From Tigriopus japonicus (Eukaryota; Arthropoda; Copepoda; Harpacticoida; Harpacticidae), in the NCBI GenBank assembly GCA_010645155.1, contig JAAGOF010000233.1, positions 51,386 through 115,385 of the forward strand: a DNA stretch of 64,000 bases, written 5' to 3'. The translations under genes were made by a program, and so were the position numbers. Below are positions 31,652-43,320 of this stretch, in pieces. The notes beneath the pieces were generated by a model. That model saw nothing but the letters and a program-made list of their open reading frames with translations. It was not told the DNA's origin and did no database searches. The stretch's first letter is position 1. Every line of letters starts with the position of its first letter.

Positions 31652-32270
31652 GTTCCAAAAACTCCTATGATGACAATTGCCTATACATATCCGTCTGGAA
31701 ATAAGGAAGATTTGATTACTGTCTTGGATACGGGAGCATCTCGATGTGTGTTTCCTCAGCATAAACTACCTCGCGGAGTATTCTCAATCACACCCGCAGG
31801 AGTGAAATTCTCAGTTCAAGAGGAATTCAGGCGCATTCTGGTTTTTGCATTTGATTCTAAAAATCCATTTGAGGAATTTATGATCCATCTTGAGTTGTTC
31901 CTCTGTTAGAAACCAAGAAATATCCTGATATTTAATAGATAACCATGCCCGGCCCGATAATAAGCAAAAATATTACAAGCTTTCTTGACGGATATTTCTC
32001 TATTATATTATGTTTTACTATTATTATATATTGAGGAACAACTTAAGATGGATCACAAATGCCTCAAATGAATTTTTAGAATCAAATGCAAAAAACAGAA
32101 TGCGCTTGAATTCCTCTTGAACTGAGAATTTCACTCAGGCAGGTGTGCAATGCCATCTCAAACAAAACTGATGGCGGCTAATGGGTCAATAATTGCTAAT
32201 GTTGGTTCCGTGGAGTTGCAATTATCTACCATAAAAGGGAAACGGGTAACGATATCGGCAGTGGTTCGGC
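31544..32270 (+). pseudogene. Gypsy 2 aspartic protease, interrupted
   Basis: The frame from 31544 reads VESVEEIWEERYEARKNARI and then VLDTGASRCVFPQHKL, the catalytic aspartate motif of retroviral-type proteases, near 31723-31770. At 31802 it runs into an inserted inverted repeat. Past the insert, protease-like text (SQTKLMAANGSIIANVGSVE) continues from about 32150 to about 32270, where homology to gypsy ends. The frame of the insert (to 31909) is fortuitous. Confidence 0.8.
31803..32137. mobile_element. Foldback MITE inside the gypsy 2 protease
   Basis: Arms of about 105 bp (31803-31908 and 32032-32137) are inverted copies: GAGTGAAATTCTCAGTTCAA at the left, its complement at the right. The 123-bp centre is AT-rich. 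GCAG is present just outside on both sides, so a 4-5-bp target duplication is possible. Confidence 0.8.
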
Positions 32271-32599
32271 AAAAAAAAAGTTTTTAATAATTAAGCGTCA
32301 TCAAACTCCAAAACTCGTTTTGGAACCCACCCATCAGATCTAATTCAGCCATTTCTTACTCATTCGGAAAATAGAGTAGTAATGAACTAAAAAAGGGATT
32401 TTATAGATTCAGGCATGAAAGGAATTACAAAAGTTTAAACAATTTCCTCAAATATAATCTTCACGTACAATTATTAATAGCTGAAACGGCCTAAATTCTG
32501 AAGAAAGCTTGAAGTCTGGTGGAATGATTAACCAAATTTCAGGTGCTAAAACGATCTGAAATCTACTATTGCACTCATCACTATGTTGACTAACAATAA

Positions 32600-34023
32600 T
32601 GAAAAGGGTTAGAGTCCCTTAGAGGAAGCTATTCTAGGCTTGAAGTTTCCAGCTATTGGCAAGAAACTTGCCTTAATCTTGGGTCCACAGCAATACGCAA
32701 AAATATGAGCACCCTGAAGTGATCGAGTGAGCTTTCAAGTAATAATTCTTAGATTCATGCTTTTAATGGCAGTCCTTTTTAACTCCATAGAAGGGTTAGA
32801 GATGGTTCGAGTCCCTCAAGGAAAAAAAGGCAAGAGCTCATCTGAGCTTTCAAGTCATAAGGTTTAAACTTGTTGATAATTATGAAGGATCGTTTGTTTG
32901 TTTTGTTTGTTTGTTGAGGAGTCAGAACGCAGCTTCGCAGCTGCGATCTGATAGAGGCTGTCCGCCATATGGGGATATTGCCGCTCCACTTGGACAAGCT
33001 AACAAGCAAGCATTAATTTTTACCTCACCCTCGGGAATGACCCCAGGTTCGCCCATTTAAGCCGTCAAGGGCCGTGACTTCTGCATGTAACTTAATACCA
33101 CAGGTCACTAGGACTCGGCAAGCCCGGGATCGAACCGGGGCTTGCCTAGTATTTGGCATTGAAAGACAGTTCAATGCTAATTTTGACTCCGAAGAGTTGA
33201 GTTTGAGGGTGGCAGTCAGCCGGGATCGAACCCCAGCCATCTGGAAATCAGGAAATAGATAAATAAAATAAGCTTGGCTGAGCTTACAAATCATGAGATG
33301 AATTTGCAAGATACGTGCTTAAACTTGTTGACAATTATGAAGCATCATAGAGAAGGTTAAATCCTTCTAAACCTTTTTACAAAGGTTAGAGAGGGTTAGA
33401 GTCCCTCAAGGAAAAACGCTCGTCTGAGCTTACAAGTCATATGATGTAGTAGTTGCAAGCTACTTGCTTAAACTTGTTCATAATCATGAACCGTCATAGA
33501 GAAGGTTATGGGCCTTCTTAAGTCTTCACAAGGGTTAGAGTCCCTCAAGGAAATAGATAAATAAAATAAGCTTGGCTGAGCTTACAAATCATGAGATGAA
33601 TTTGCAAGATACGTGCTTAAACTTGTTGACAATTATGAAGCATATTAGAGAAGGTTAAAGTCCTTCGTAACCTTTTAACAAGAGTTGGAGAGGGTTAGCG
33701 TCCCTCAAGGAAAAACGCTCGTCTGAGCTTGCAAGTCTTATGATGTAGTTGCAATATACTAGCTTTAACTTGTTCATAATCATGAACAAGTCCTTCTTAA
33801 GTCTTGACAAGTGTTAGAGTCCCTCAAGGAAATGGATAAATAAAATAAGCTCGTTTGAGCTTACAAATCATGAGATGAATTTGCAAGATACTTGCTTAAA
33901 CTTGTTGATAATTATGAAGCATAATAGAGAAGGTTAAAGTACTTCGTAACCTTTTTACAATGGTTGGAGAGGGTTAGAGTCCCTCAGGGAAAAAAGCTTG
34001 TCTGAGCTTACAAGTCACATGAT
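32600..34023 (+). repeat. Satellite: about 147-bp monomers in a two-type alternation
   Basis: The anchor AGCTTACAA(A/G)TCA recurs at 33281, 33427, 33579, 33726, 33858 and 34005 (steps 146, 152, 147, 132, 147). Alternate units share extra text (ATAAATAAAATAAGCT, GATGAATTTGCAAGATAC), giving a dimeric period near 295 bp. Each unit contains AAACTTGTT, AATTATGAAGC or AATCATGAAC, GGTTA and GAGTCCCTCA. Degenerate units extend left to about 32600. Confidence 0.85.
32890..33250 (-). mobile_element. SINE-like insert in the satellite
   Basis: Read on the minus strand, about 360 bp of unrelated sequence ends in a run of AAAC units (32890-32915). It carries two pol III B-box-like GGTTCGATCCC motifs, near 33230 and 33135. 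The second caps a 10-12-bp stem (33117-33148). No clear A box or target duplication was found. Confidence 0.55.
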
Positions 34024-34096
34024 TGTTGCATTCCTCTTGTGCTCATACTCTTATGCTCGTGCTCGGTCTAGTCACAAATATATCCATGTAAACGTA

Positions 34097-35630
34097 CTGT
34101 GCTGGACAAAAGTTTAGCACCACCCCCAAAAATGGAGTTAGATAGCTAAAACATGCATTAGTTCTCGCAAAATTTGGGTCAAAGCATGTTCATGTCATTA
34201 GCTATTATTCGACAAAGTTTTATTTGAATTGGATGAACCTGGTGGAAGGAACCCTGTAATAATTGATGGCATGAAATGAGTTGCTGGTCAAAAGTTTAAA
34301 ACCGGAACGAAAATCACCTCATTCATTAACTTGAGAGTTGTGCTGACCCTTCCTAAGCCTACCCACTACAAGACAATGGAGCGAGCCAAGTCCTTGAGCG
34401 ATTTTGAGAAAGGCCGAGTGATTGAGATGGCTTCTTCTGGACGGTCAAACCGGGACATCGCAAGTGCCATGGGGAGGAGCCACACCACGATTGGGAGATT
34501 TCTGAATGATCCTGAGGCGTATGGAACCAATAGGAGGCCTGGTCGTTCAAAGAAAATTTCTCTGAGGGATGGGAGGGCCATAATCAATGCAACTCGCAGG
34601 GACAGTGGCATCAGCTCTTCGGAAATCAAGCGGGATACAGGTGTGTCTGCTTCTCCCAGATCCATCAGACGGTTCCTCTGAGCCAAGAAGATCAAGAGGA
34701 AGAAGCGTTTGACCCGCCCAGCTCTCACACGCCGTCACAAGGAGAGGCGTTTGGAATTTGCCAGACGGACTCAAACGTGGACGGATGAGTGGAACTCGAT
34801 TTTGTGGTCAGACGAGAAGAAGTTCAACCTTGATGGTCCAGATGGCTACCAGTACTACTGGCATGACCCAAACCTGCCAGAGGAAATGTTTTCTCGGCGG
34901 GCCTCTGGCGGTGGCAGTGTGATGATCTGGGGAGCTTTTGGAAGAGCTGGAAAACTTGATCTTCAATGTGTTGAAACTCGGATGAATGCAGTTGGATATC
35001 AACGAATGTTGAGTGGAGCCAACCTGAGGCATCGAGGAAGGGAGATTTGTGGCCGAAACTGGACTTTCATGCAAGACAATGCCCCAATACACAAGGTGAG
35101 GTCAACGATGCAGTGGCTCGAAGATGAAGGCATTGAAGTTTTGGAGTGGCCGGCATGCTGTCCGGACCTCAATCCCATTGAAAACCTCTGGGGAGTTCTT
35201 GCAGGCAAGGTGTATGCCCATGGGCGCCAGTACAGCAATAAAGAGGATCTCAAAAGGGCAATTTTTGATGCTTGGGATGCCATCCCTCTTTCCACCTTGG
35301 AGAGCCTTGTGGATTCCATGCCAAATAGGATGTTTGATGTCATCATCAAACACGGGTCTGCCACCAAGTATTGATTTCACAATTTGCTCAAATCCTCTGA
35401 AGTAACCACATGTTTTTATCCATGGTGCTAAACTTTTGACCAGGAAAAATTGACCTAAATGAAATCAATCTGATATTACCAATGTATTAGCAGTATATGA
35501 ATAAAAAAATTGTTCGTTTCACACAAGAAGAGTTTTAGGTATGTTCATATTAAGTTCCAGCTTCCATGTTGATTATCTGAACCCTCTAACTCCCATTTCA
35601 ACAGTGGTGCTAAACTTTTGTCCAGCACTG
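34097..35630 (+). mobile_element. Tc1 transposon (DD34E)
   Basis: Ends CTGTGCTGGACAAAAGTTT and, inverted, CAGTGCTGGACAAAAGTTT continue as TAGCACCAC on both sides. TA lies outside both (34095-34096 and 35631-35632). The element is 1534 bp and interrupts the LTR of a TRIM-like element. Confidence 0.95.
34376..35374 (+). pseudogene. Tc1 transposase with a single in-frame TGA
   Basis: The ATG at 34376 gives MERAKSLSDFEKGRVIEMAS, the start of a paired-like DNA-binding domain with two helix-turn-helix parts (residues 1-110) and GRPGR-like hook text (RRPGRSKK). The catalytic core has WSDEKKFNLDGPDG, FMQDNAPIH and CPDLNPIENLW, with 34 residues between the second D and the E. A TGA at 34679-34681 splits the frame within the DNA-binding region; a change from CGA would explain it. 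Otherwise the frame is open for the 332 codons usual in Tc1. A recent copy with one visible lesion. Confidence 0.93.
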
Positions 35631-36120
35631 TATATAACCCTCGCTCAATTTGAACAAAGCAACTAGTCATTCACCATCACTCCATGATCAAACATAGCAC
35701 AGTCGGTTAGAATCGTCCACTCTGGCGGAAGAACCGGTTCTCCTCTCTCGCATGGGCGAGTCTTGAAGGTCCGTGGTCGCATCGTAGGTCTGTGGCGGCA
35801 GCAAAGGTTCGCGGTCGGAGAAAAGATCCGTGGATGCAGCAGGTGGACCGCAAGGAGCCGGAGGACCTGTGGTTGCGTGCGGACGGCTCGTGATGAGAGT
35901 GGAAGGTCCGTGACGGTCCCTGGAAACCTGTGGTCGTGGCCAAATCGACCGTGGATGGATGAGATCTCCTGGTGTGGTAGAGGATTTTTGGAGTGTGGTG
36001 TTCTAGTCATATTATCTTATCCTAGTCAACATGTATATCAATTATAGCAAGATAACAAAATCAAAGCTAGTTTAGTTTAGTTTGATGTAAATGTGTTTGC
36101 CGCCCCCGCCCCTTCCTCCA

Positions 36121-36480
36121 GTGATAGATAAGGTGCAAAAGTGATCCGGCAAATTGCCCCGGAAATGTGGCGTACCTGGGGGCAAATCCGGTTACGCCAA
36201 TTGAAACATTGTGAAACGCACGCAGAAATAGTCAAAGAGATTGAAGGTGTGAAGCCCCCTTGCACATTTATTGGACTCTCTTGACGAGTACAGTATCACA
36301 GCTATTTATAGATTTGACTAGAAGAACGCACACGCGCCTGGGATGTATCACTCAGCCGCTTGCGTGGTAAATTGCTTTGGCTTTGGTAGCCTGGAGTTGG
36401 GCAGAGCACCTCAAAGTGCTCTAAAAAGAAGAGTGGCTCGACTGCCCAGGCAGAAATTTGTCAATTTTTGAGCTGATTTT
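36121..36480 (-). repeat. Possible LTR with primer site, minus strand
   Basis: On the minus strand, TATAAATAG (36302-36310), CAATAAA (near 36268) and TGGCGTAACCGG (36188-36199) occur in the order of an LTR promoter, polyadenylation signal and primer site. No second copy is available, so this is tentative. Confidence 0.3.
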
Positions 36481-36950
36481 GTAGACAAACGGGTCACAAA
36501 AATACCTTCTTTTACCATTAGTATTCAAGCCCATTGTCAACCCAACACCCAAAGCACACTAAAACATGAAATACGTTGGTCAAACTCGAATTTAAGAATG
36601 TCAGAAATGTTATGATTAAGTAGTTGTGTTATACTGAGATTATTCTTTGCGTAGTTAAACACTCGGACTTCGTAACATAGATTTGTATAGATACGACATT
36701 TTCATTTTCGTGGGACAATAGGTGGAAAATGTTCTTTTTAATGCGCCCAAAGTTTCCAAGGAATATTGATGTATCAATTATGGTTGATTTGAGCAGAACC
36801 ATGTCCTATTTTCTGTCTTACTAGTAAAATAAGATTTATCTCATGTGAATTTGTAGTTTTGAATTTGTTGCCCTCAAATCTTGACAGGGAATAAACAAGA
36901 GGTGAAATTGTTTAAGGCAGGGCTAGACATATTGCAAATATATGAGTATT
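36481..36950. other. No recognised gene
   Basis: AT-rich; nothing recognised. Confidence 0.5.
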
Positions 36951-37103
36951 AGGCCCCAGAAAATAATTTTATTTTGCTGTGGAGCAGAAATCCCAGACCT
37001 TAAATAATGTAGGGTCAGGTAATGGTTATTTTCAGCTAGCCTTGCCCTCAAAACGTCTGAGATTTCTTCTCCACAGCAAAAGAAGATAATTTTCCGGAGC
37101 ATA
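36951..37103. mobile_element. Small MITE, about 150 bp
   Basis: Near-palindromic: about 45 bp at each end match inverted, sharing TTTTGCTGTGGAG, AGAAATC and CAGAC. TATT beside each end may be a target duplication. Non-coding. Confidence 0.6.
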
Positions 37104-39764
37104 TTGATCATGATCTGTCTTTTCTTCAAAGACTGGATTGTCCCAACCTTGGGAGTGTGTCCAATTTGACTATGACCAGAGACAACTTTGTTCTCAGTGA
37201 CAAGACTTGAAGGAAGAGAGCTTGTTGATGTTAATCTGTTCCATGCAAAGACTCTTGAGCAAGGAAGCGACACGACATTTTTTTGTCCCGCCAAGTTAGG
37301 CCATTGTTTGCAAGTCTACAGATCACCCAAGACCTTAATTTTCATTTTCACCCATTCCAAAAGCATAAAATGCATTTATATGATGCCATTTGGTGTTCAA
37401 AAATCTATTTGAGCTTTGATTTGTTGTATTTAAGTCATGCACAAGTTCAGTTTTGCAAGAATAAAGGTTGAACAAAACAACACTTTCTTCCAAGTTTTAC
37501 CATTTTTATGATATTGAATAGAAAATATATAATTTCAGACTCTATTTAACTGAATATGAATTAAGGATAGTATCTAAGTAGTTCACAACTATTGTTATTA
37601 ATAAATACATAAGTCAATGGGTAAAAGAGACCTAAAATGCTAAAATGGGAGGTTTTGATGGCTGCTTGGATATTTTGTGTTTGTTTAACTCATTGGACAC
37701 TCATGAATTCATAAATTAGGTGCCTGAGTAATATTTAAAATGGCAGAAACCCTTGATCCATGGATATTGGTTTGTCTTGGGGATGAACCCACCGGGAACT
37801 TTCAGATTTTACTTTTAAATAACACTTGAAAAGGAACTTGTTGTTCTTGTTGTATTGTTAAGTAGCAATAGTTTGTCATTGCTCTTCTATTCTTTCTGAG
37901 CCACAAGCACAGTTGCTTTCTCAAAAGTTAGAGAACACTGGGCATTGACAAACAGTTTCTTGACAAACTGATGGCATTGCACCATTGCTTAAATGATTCT
38001 TAGTCTTGATCATTGAAGCCTCAGTTCAGGAGCTCTTTTCCAACACAAATGAAACCACTGTTTCAAAACCACTCTTTGATATGCCTCAGACACCTTAATT
38101 TGCTTTGGCACACAAATACTATTGTCCAAACATCCAAATTAATGTTCAAAGCCAGTGCATAGGGGATTTTGGGCACTATTGACAAGCAAGCTTGGCTCAA
38201 AAAGTTCTTTAGAGCCTTTGAATCAATGACATAATTGTGGCATCTGAAAACACAGGTATTCCTACCCACTGCAATTGGGTTTTTAGATGAGATAACACGC
38301 AATTTGAAGCTTTTTCTTCTCTTGACTGTCTTAACGTTCTTTGTAGTTGTTTACACTTAGGCCCAAGTTGGCGGGTGATTGCAAAAGGTGACCATTCCTT
38401 GCTGGAGGGAGTTAACCCCATAATCATCCGACAAAATCATAGAGAGAGTTGACTGAGCCTGTCCTATCTATGCATATCTATGCTTTGAAATACAACTGGA
38501 CAGCGGGCCATGTTGACCAAATGTTGCACGAGTCCTAAATGTCAAACGGTTAGAAAGTTTTGATTGGTACTCTTGAATTGATATTTGAATGTACCCTCTG
38601 GGTGCACATTATTTTCTGATTTTTAATAGTTTGACCCATAGTCATGTTGGTTGAGTTGCATGTACATTTTTTGAACTGATGTCAATTCATTGATGGAGCT
38701 TGGAACCCTTTTTGCATTTCGAGTGAAAGCACAAGCACATGAGGTTATTGACGTATTTTTTAATTTGGCGCCATGACTGGGGAAGCAGAGAAACAGCAAA
38801 CTGTGTTCAAAACAAAATCCTTGCTCATGGGAGTGACATTTCTCTCCATTTAGCCCGCTAGTTACCCCACCCATGGATATACTTACAGAAGAGGATGCGA
38901 AGACAGCTGTTTGTTGTTGTTTTTGAGAGCCCAATGAAGCCCTCTGGAGTGAACGATAGGGAAGTGTTATGGACTCAATATTCAATATTTTGTACTAAAT
39001 CAGTAAACAAATTGTCTAGACATGATTCTAGTTTGTGTTTCTGTCTCTTAGAGATAATTAAATGCAACCCACTCTTGGGTAAATCACGTTCACCACTCAT
39101 TATCAACCCTATTCAACTTATCCTGAAATACCAATGGTTTCAGATTATAAGTACCAAACAACACCATCAAAGCGAAGAATACAGTGCTCCATGAGAGTGA
39201 TCTGTTCTTCACTGCATTCTGCATGAATAATCAGTGTGAGGGAATCATCAACAACTCAACTATTAGTTGACATAAATTTGTTTAATCTCGTGCTTCCTCT
39301 CGGTTTGGCTGATCAAAATGTTGATATTTGGCATCTAATGGATTTCAAGGATTTAGGACGATAAAATGCTGACTAAAAATGATGTTTTTATGGGGAAGAG
39401 TGTGGATACTGTGGCTGTGAGTTTCATTGTTAATAACATGGCCACAGTTTTCTAAAAAGACGCCCAATCTTCATGAAACTTGATCGAAGTATAACTGAAC
39501 TCGTTGTCTGAAGTTGGTATTATTATATTTAAGTTACATATGCATTTATTCGAGATCCATTCTCCATTTTGTGCGAGATATTGGTCTGAAGGAGCTCAGT
39601 TTTGACTAATTCCCGAGAACAGAAAGCAGCATTATAAAAATGAATGGTAGGAAAAGGAGCGCTATCTAATGCTGCAACAATATTCTGAAGCGATGTTTGC
39701 TATCAAACACCTATTTCTATCGTTTTTTGGCAATTTCGTTCAAATTCACTGCAGAGCCGCACTG
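37104..39764. other. No recognised gene
   Basis: Short frames without recognisable domains and no repeat shared with the rest of the window. Confidence 0.5.
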
Positions 39765-39836
39765 TTTTAAGGGCCTCATTGGGCTACGCGTCAGCTGAAG
39801 TTCGCGTCCTGTGGTGAGAGGTTCCTGCCCCACCTG

Positions 39837-40873
39837 AGGTGCGTTTCTTCAAATTGCCAGAGTCCGACGAGCTTTGGCATCGATGGCAACGCGCTGTCCC
39901 ACGTGAAAAAAAACTAGGAGAGAAGGAAATATTCTGCGATTTGTTCACGACATTTCCGTCCCGAGGATATCGACAGCCAGAGCCATGATCCCAAAAAGAA
40001 TCGAAAACGTAAATTGCCCGGAGACCAGTTAGTTCATCCCAAGCTCAAGCCTGACGTTGTGCCCAGCATTTTCCCCGAACTTTCACGTAAGTCTTTCTCT
40101 TAATATACACTAGGGTCTTAAGTTTGGTGCATCACAGAGGTAGGAATGAATGTACGTATTCTTTTGTGAATTTCAGATTATTTCTTGCGAGCCGTCCCCG
40201 CTCAACGATCTGTCGCCTGCAAAACTTCAGCCAGACGTGAGGCCGATAACGGACGACTCGACGAGGAAACAGTCTTTCTTGTGGTAAATGGTGATAATGG
40301 GGAAGAGAATGTTATTTTCTTTGTCGCTGGTTATTTATCCCGATCGCTTTCTTAAAGGGTGGCATGTCGAAATTGCTTTTCAACATTAGTCAAGAATCGA
40401 GATCCTCCTGCTATCGATATGGAACCACCTGAAACTACCAGCACACCAGATAAAAAAGCAACGTTCAAAACTCTTATGAATCAGATTGACCGGGTGGCCT
40501 TGTGACGCCAAGTGATAAAGTGTATGGAGCCAGTTTGATGGCATGGAAATTCATGAGGGAAATTATGGACGTCGAGGAGATTAAGAAGCAATTTCTTACG
40601 TTCGTTTTGCCGCGAAAGGTGTTTGCACTTGTCTTTCTTAAACGGTTTGACGGTTGTGATGCCATGAATGAGTTTGAAAGGATTTGCGAGTGCGGTGAAT
40701 CGTTCATGAAGTTTCTGAAAAAGCTTCATCAATTTTTCAATGTAATGCGCAAGAAAATTACACAAGAATTCAATGACAGGATCCACCAGGCTCGGAATAG
40801 AGAACCTAAATCATCGAAGACATCAAAAGTACTAAAAAATAAAAAAGCTCACCTCAGAATAGTCCTGGAATAA
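39837..40873 (+). pseudogene. THAP-domain gene, broken (multi-exon)
   Basis: 39837-39945 encodes VRFFKLPESDELWHRWQRAV then FCD, the middle of a C2CH THAP zinc domain. After a frame change of about 7 bases, HFRPEDID continues to LKPDVVPSIFP, the C-terminal AVPxxF-type signature of THAP domains. A donor (GTAAGTC, 40088) and acceptor (TTTCAG, 40176) define a probable 89-bp intron. The next exon reads DYFLRAVPAQRSVACKTSAR; a second intron may end at 40357. A last frame (40502-40873) is lysine-rich and unrecognised. The first THAP cysteines were not found upstream. THAP domains occur in P-element transposases and in host DNA-binding proteins, and which this was is open. Confidence 0.55.
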
Positions 40874-41650
40874 ATCGTTCCTCCCTGTTTACTATAATGA
40901 TCATTTTTCGTTTAAAAACCAAATCTATTAGCTTACTAACAGACTTCAAGTGGAAGGTATAAAGTTTTAGGTGAAATCACCACATTGGACAGTTCAGGAG
41001 ACCTTTTGAACGTATCTAGAACTGAGGAAGAATTAAGAAGCAATGGCCAGGCTTCGCCCACCCGTTCTACAATGTCCTCTCCTCTTGATATTGTACTGCC
41101 TGTGTAATGTCAGTCTCGGCCAGTTTGCGTTTGGTTGCGTCAGTCATTCAGCGACGGTCCATTATTATTCGTGGGAACGTTAATGCCAGGGTCAGATGAC
41201 TTTTCTTTTCCATTCAATTCATGATCATCACATTCATTTTCGTTATCATTTGTAAAGGACTCGATAAGACCCTGATGGGATTCTGAGTACCCATGGGACG
41301 TGGTCCTCGAAGGCTCGTCATTATTCGGCCCATCGAGCAAAATCATCCGGTCATATCCAAAATTCTCACGAACACCTTGGGACTCTCGTGAGGTGCAATA
41401 AGCCTTGATATGACCCTCTTCCCGACAGAGAAAACATCGGCTAATTTGGTCCCGATGCAGAACTCGGAACCTTTTCGTATCAACTGCAAGAAAATCTGGT
41501 ATTTCTTTGTTTTACAATCATCACTCTTTTGTTTCAATTGTATATCCACTCAATCGTCGATCGTCGCGATCACCGAATCTTTCCATATTCATCCCCGAAG
41601 TGACTTTGGCAAATGGAACTATTTCCTTCAGGAGGTCATCATTCAGGTCA
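40874..41650. other. No recognised gene; decayed minus-strand frames
   Basis: Minus-strand frames (41140-41346, 41343-41549 and, beyond the SINE, 41867-42304) suggest an old coding region; the last two parts share a frame with one stop between them. No domain recognised. Confidence 0.3.
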
Positions 41651-41887
41651 GGGGGAGGAGACGTGGTGTCGTGGTTAGCGCAGTTGCGTGTGGTGAGGGA
41701 GGTCCCAGGTTCAATTCTCCTCCCCAATCTCTCCGGGAAACTTTTAGACGCTATTCCACACCCACAGAAGGAGAACCAATCTGATACTGGACAAGATATT
41801 GCCTATCGGAAAAACTGGATGATGTGATGGCTGGCTTCGCTGGCCGGGCGAGGATCAAACTTCCGATCAAACCTCCGACAAAAAAAA
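41651..41887 (+). mobile_element. tRNA-derived SINE (SINE-2)
   Basis: The head GTGGTGTCGTGGTTAGCGCA resembles a pol III A box and D-arm, and GGTTCAATTCT, 35 bases on, a B box. Unrelated sequence follows and the unit ends in a run of A (41879-41887). It is unlike SINE-1. The elongator Met/His/Glu-type tRNA head is suggested only by the D-arm. Confidence 0.65.
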
Positions 41888-43127
41888 TGATATTTCGCAA
41901 GGAACGCACAGAATTCTGAGCACAGACGACTTCACACCTCCCCGAACCACACATCGCCAAGACTTATTTCCATAATCTCTCCAAAATTCATGCTTGTTAC
42001 CGAAGCGTTCGAAGACATCCATCGTTTCCTGTGTTTCAATCTTTACGGTCTTGTTCTCCGTGTTAAACATCAAAAGGCCTTTAATCTCACACTACTGAAG
42101 CAACAACTCCTCAAACAGGAAATTGGTAAAGATAGATTGGGATAAACCCTCATCATCACTTCCAAGACATTCCAAGTCCCGAGTAATATTTTGATACGAT
42201 TTCTTTAGAGCTTTGGCATACGATGGTATGCTTGTGCTGGTCACTCTTTTCGAAAGTTCTAGTTCGAAACAGCCGTTTAAGTTGATATTTAAGTTGAGTA
42301 TCACTCAAATAAGGGTCATTACCGGAGCCCTCCGATCAGTTTTGCCATCAAGGCCAAATTAGCTTTAATCAAAATTTGGCCAAAGTTCGGTTTCTTACTT
42401 TCACAAAAGCCTAACGATTCCAGTTTCTATCAAATATTATGCTTGATATTTCGTCTTGCTAATACATCTTGAAAGCCTGCTGAATTTTCTAACTTCATGA
42501 CTATACTTCAAAAAATTTAAGTTTGATGTGGTCGAGTGAGAAACACTTCATCAGTCCTGAGTCACGACTCGACGTATCAGGTATGCTGTCGAAGAACTGA
42601 AGAAAAGGTCAACAGATACACTAGGTGCATTCATGAGTATGCTTTGTTCATAATTCTATTTCATGTTGCAAAATGGTGTTTCTAAGTCGCCAAGTCATTG
42701 TGTAACCAGATTGCCCCATAAAATATTCATGGAAATAGACCGACAAAAAAATATGTTTTCCTTTAAATAGACCGTCTTGTCGCTGTTGGCAGCGTTCCTG
42801 ATTTTACTGATCAAGGAGAACGACCGTTCGACCCTCTTCCTCTCCTCGTGCTGAGAGAAGGCATAAAATTCAGGGCAACAGAAATAAAAATGTTCAGGGC
42901 GGCAAACATAAAAATAGGGATTCAATGCTTAAATAACATTGATAATAGTGTACAACACACGTGGATCATATTTTCTTTGACACAAATAACAATACGATTG
43001 AAAGAATATCATGTAACTTAATACTTCCAACGCAATAAGAAATTCTGATCCTGAATGCTCTGAAGTGACGTCACGGGTAATGTTTGTCATCACCTCGCCA
43101 TCATTGTTCCTCTCCTTTGAAAAGAGG
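41888..43127. other. No recognised gene
   Basis: Contains the minus-strand frame remnant 41867-42304 noted above; the rest shows nothing. Confidence 0.4.
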
Positions 43128-43320
43128 TTACTGTAGGTTAGGTTAGATTAGGTTAGCACGTATCCGCCACAGTCATCTGAGGGTATTTGCAATCTTTGCT
43201 GAATTTTGACAAAAAATGTGTGGTGAAGATTTCAAAAATATTTGTCGCGAGTTATTTTCCAGATGAAATGTGTAACTAAATTGCGATTAAAATATTGCGG
43301 TTGTTTCAAATTTGGCGCGC
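43128..43320 (+). repeat. Interspersed repeat C, copy 1
   Basis: About 190 bp. It starts with GGTTAGGTTAGATTAGG, includes CCGCCACAGTCATCTGAGGG and TTATTTTCCAGATGAAAT, and ends near GGCGCGC. A reversed copy lies at 48455-48650. Confidence 0.75.

Larger units (their letters stand above)
27847..32280 (+). mobile_element. Ty3/gypsy retrotransposon 2: LTR, gag and protease, broken
   Basis: The LTR (27847-27968) is followed directly by the primer site TGGCGCAGTCGGAG (27969). A gag region starts near 28084 and has stops. It is interrupted by a TIR element (28619-29522) and resumes with LYPLFRRRLTYKQLKKKHG near 29620. A zinc knuckle is at 29899-29941. A protease (DTGAS) starts near 31726 and is itself interrupted at 31803-32137, with protease-like text (LMAANGSIIANVGSVELQL) continuing to about 32260. 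RT, RNase H, integrase and the 3' LTR are absent. Duplications at 30019-31651 further scramble it. Confidence 0.85.
34024..36120 (+). mobile_element. Short LTR element (TRIM-like family A relative) with Tc1 inside its LTR, 3' truncated
   Basis: With the Tc1 removed, an LTR of about 135 bp starts TGTTGCATTCCTCTTG, shares GCTCGTGCTC, TCTAGTCA and CTAGTCATTCACCA with the LTR at 5440, and ends AAACA at 35694. TAGCACAGTCGGTTAGA follows at once as primer site. A GC-rich, non-coding interior (35740-35960) and a tail with CTAGTCA motifs run to about 36120. The 3' LTR is missing. It sits at the right edge of the satellite. Confidence 0.75.

Noticed and set aside
34359..35380. Antisense frames over the Tc1 transposase
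   Set aside because: They mirror the transposase coding strand and have no motifs of their own.
41651..41720. Functional tRNA gene
   Set aside because: A- and B-box-like text is present but the acceptor stem does not pair and unrelated sequence with an A tail follows.
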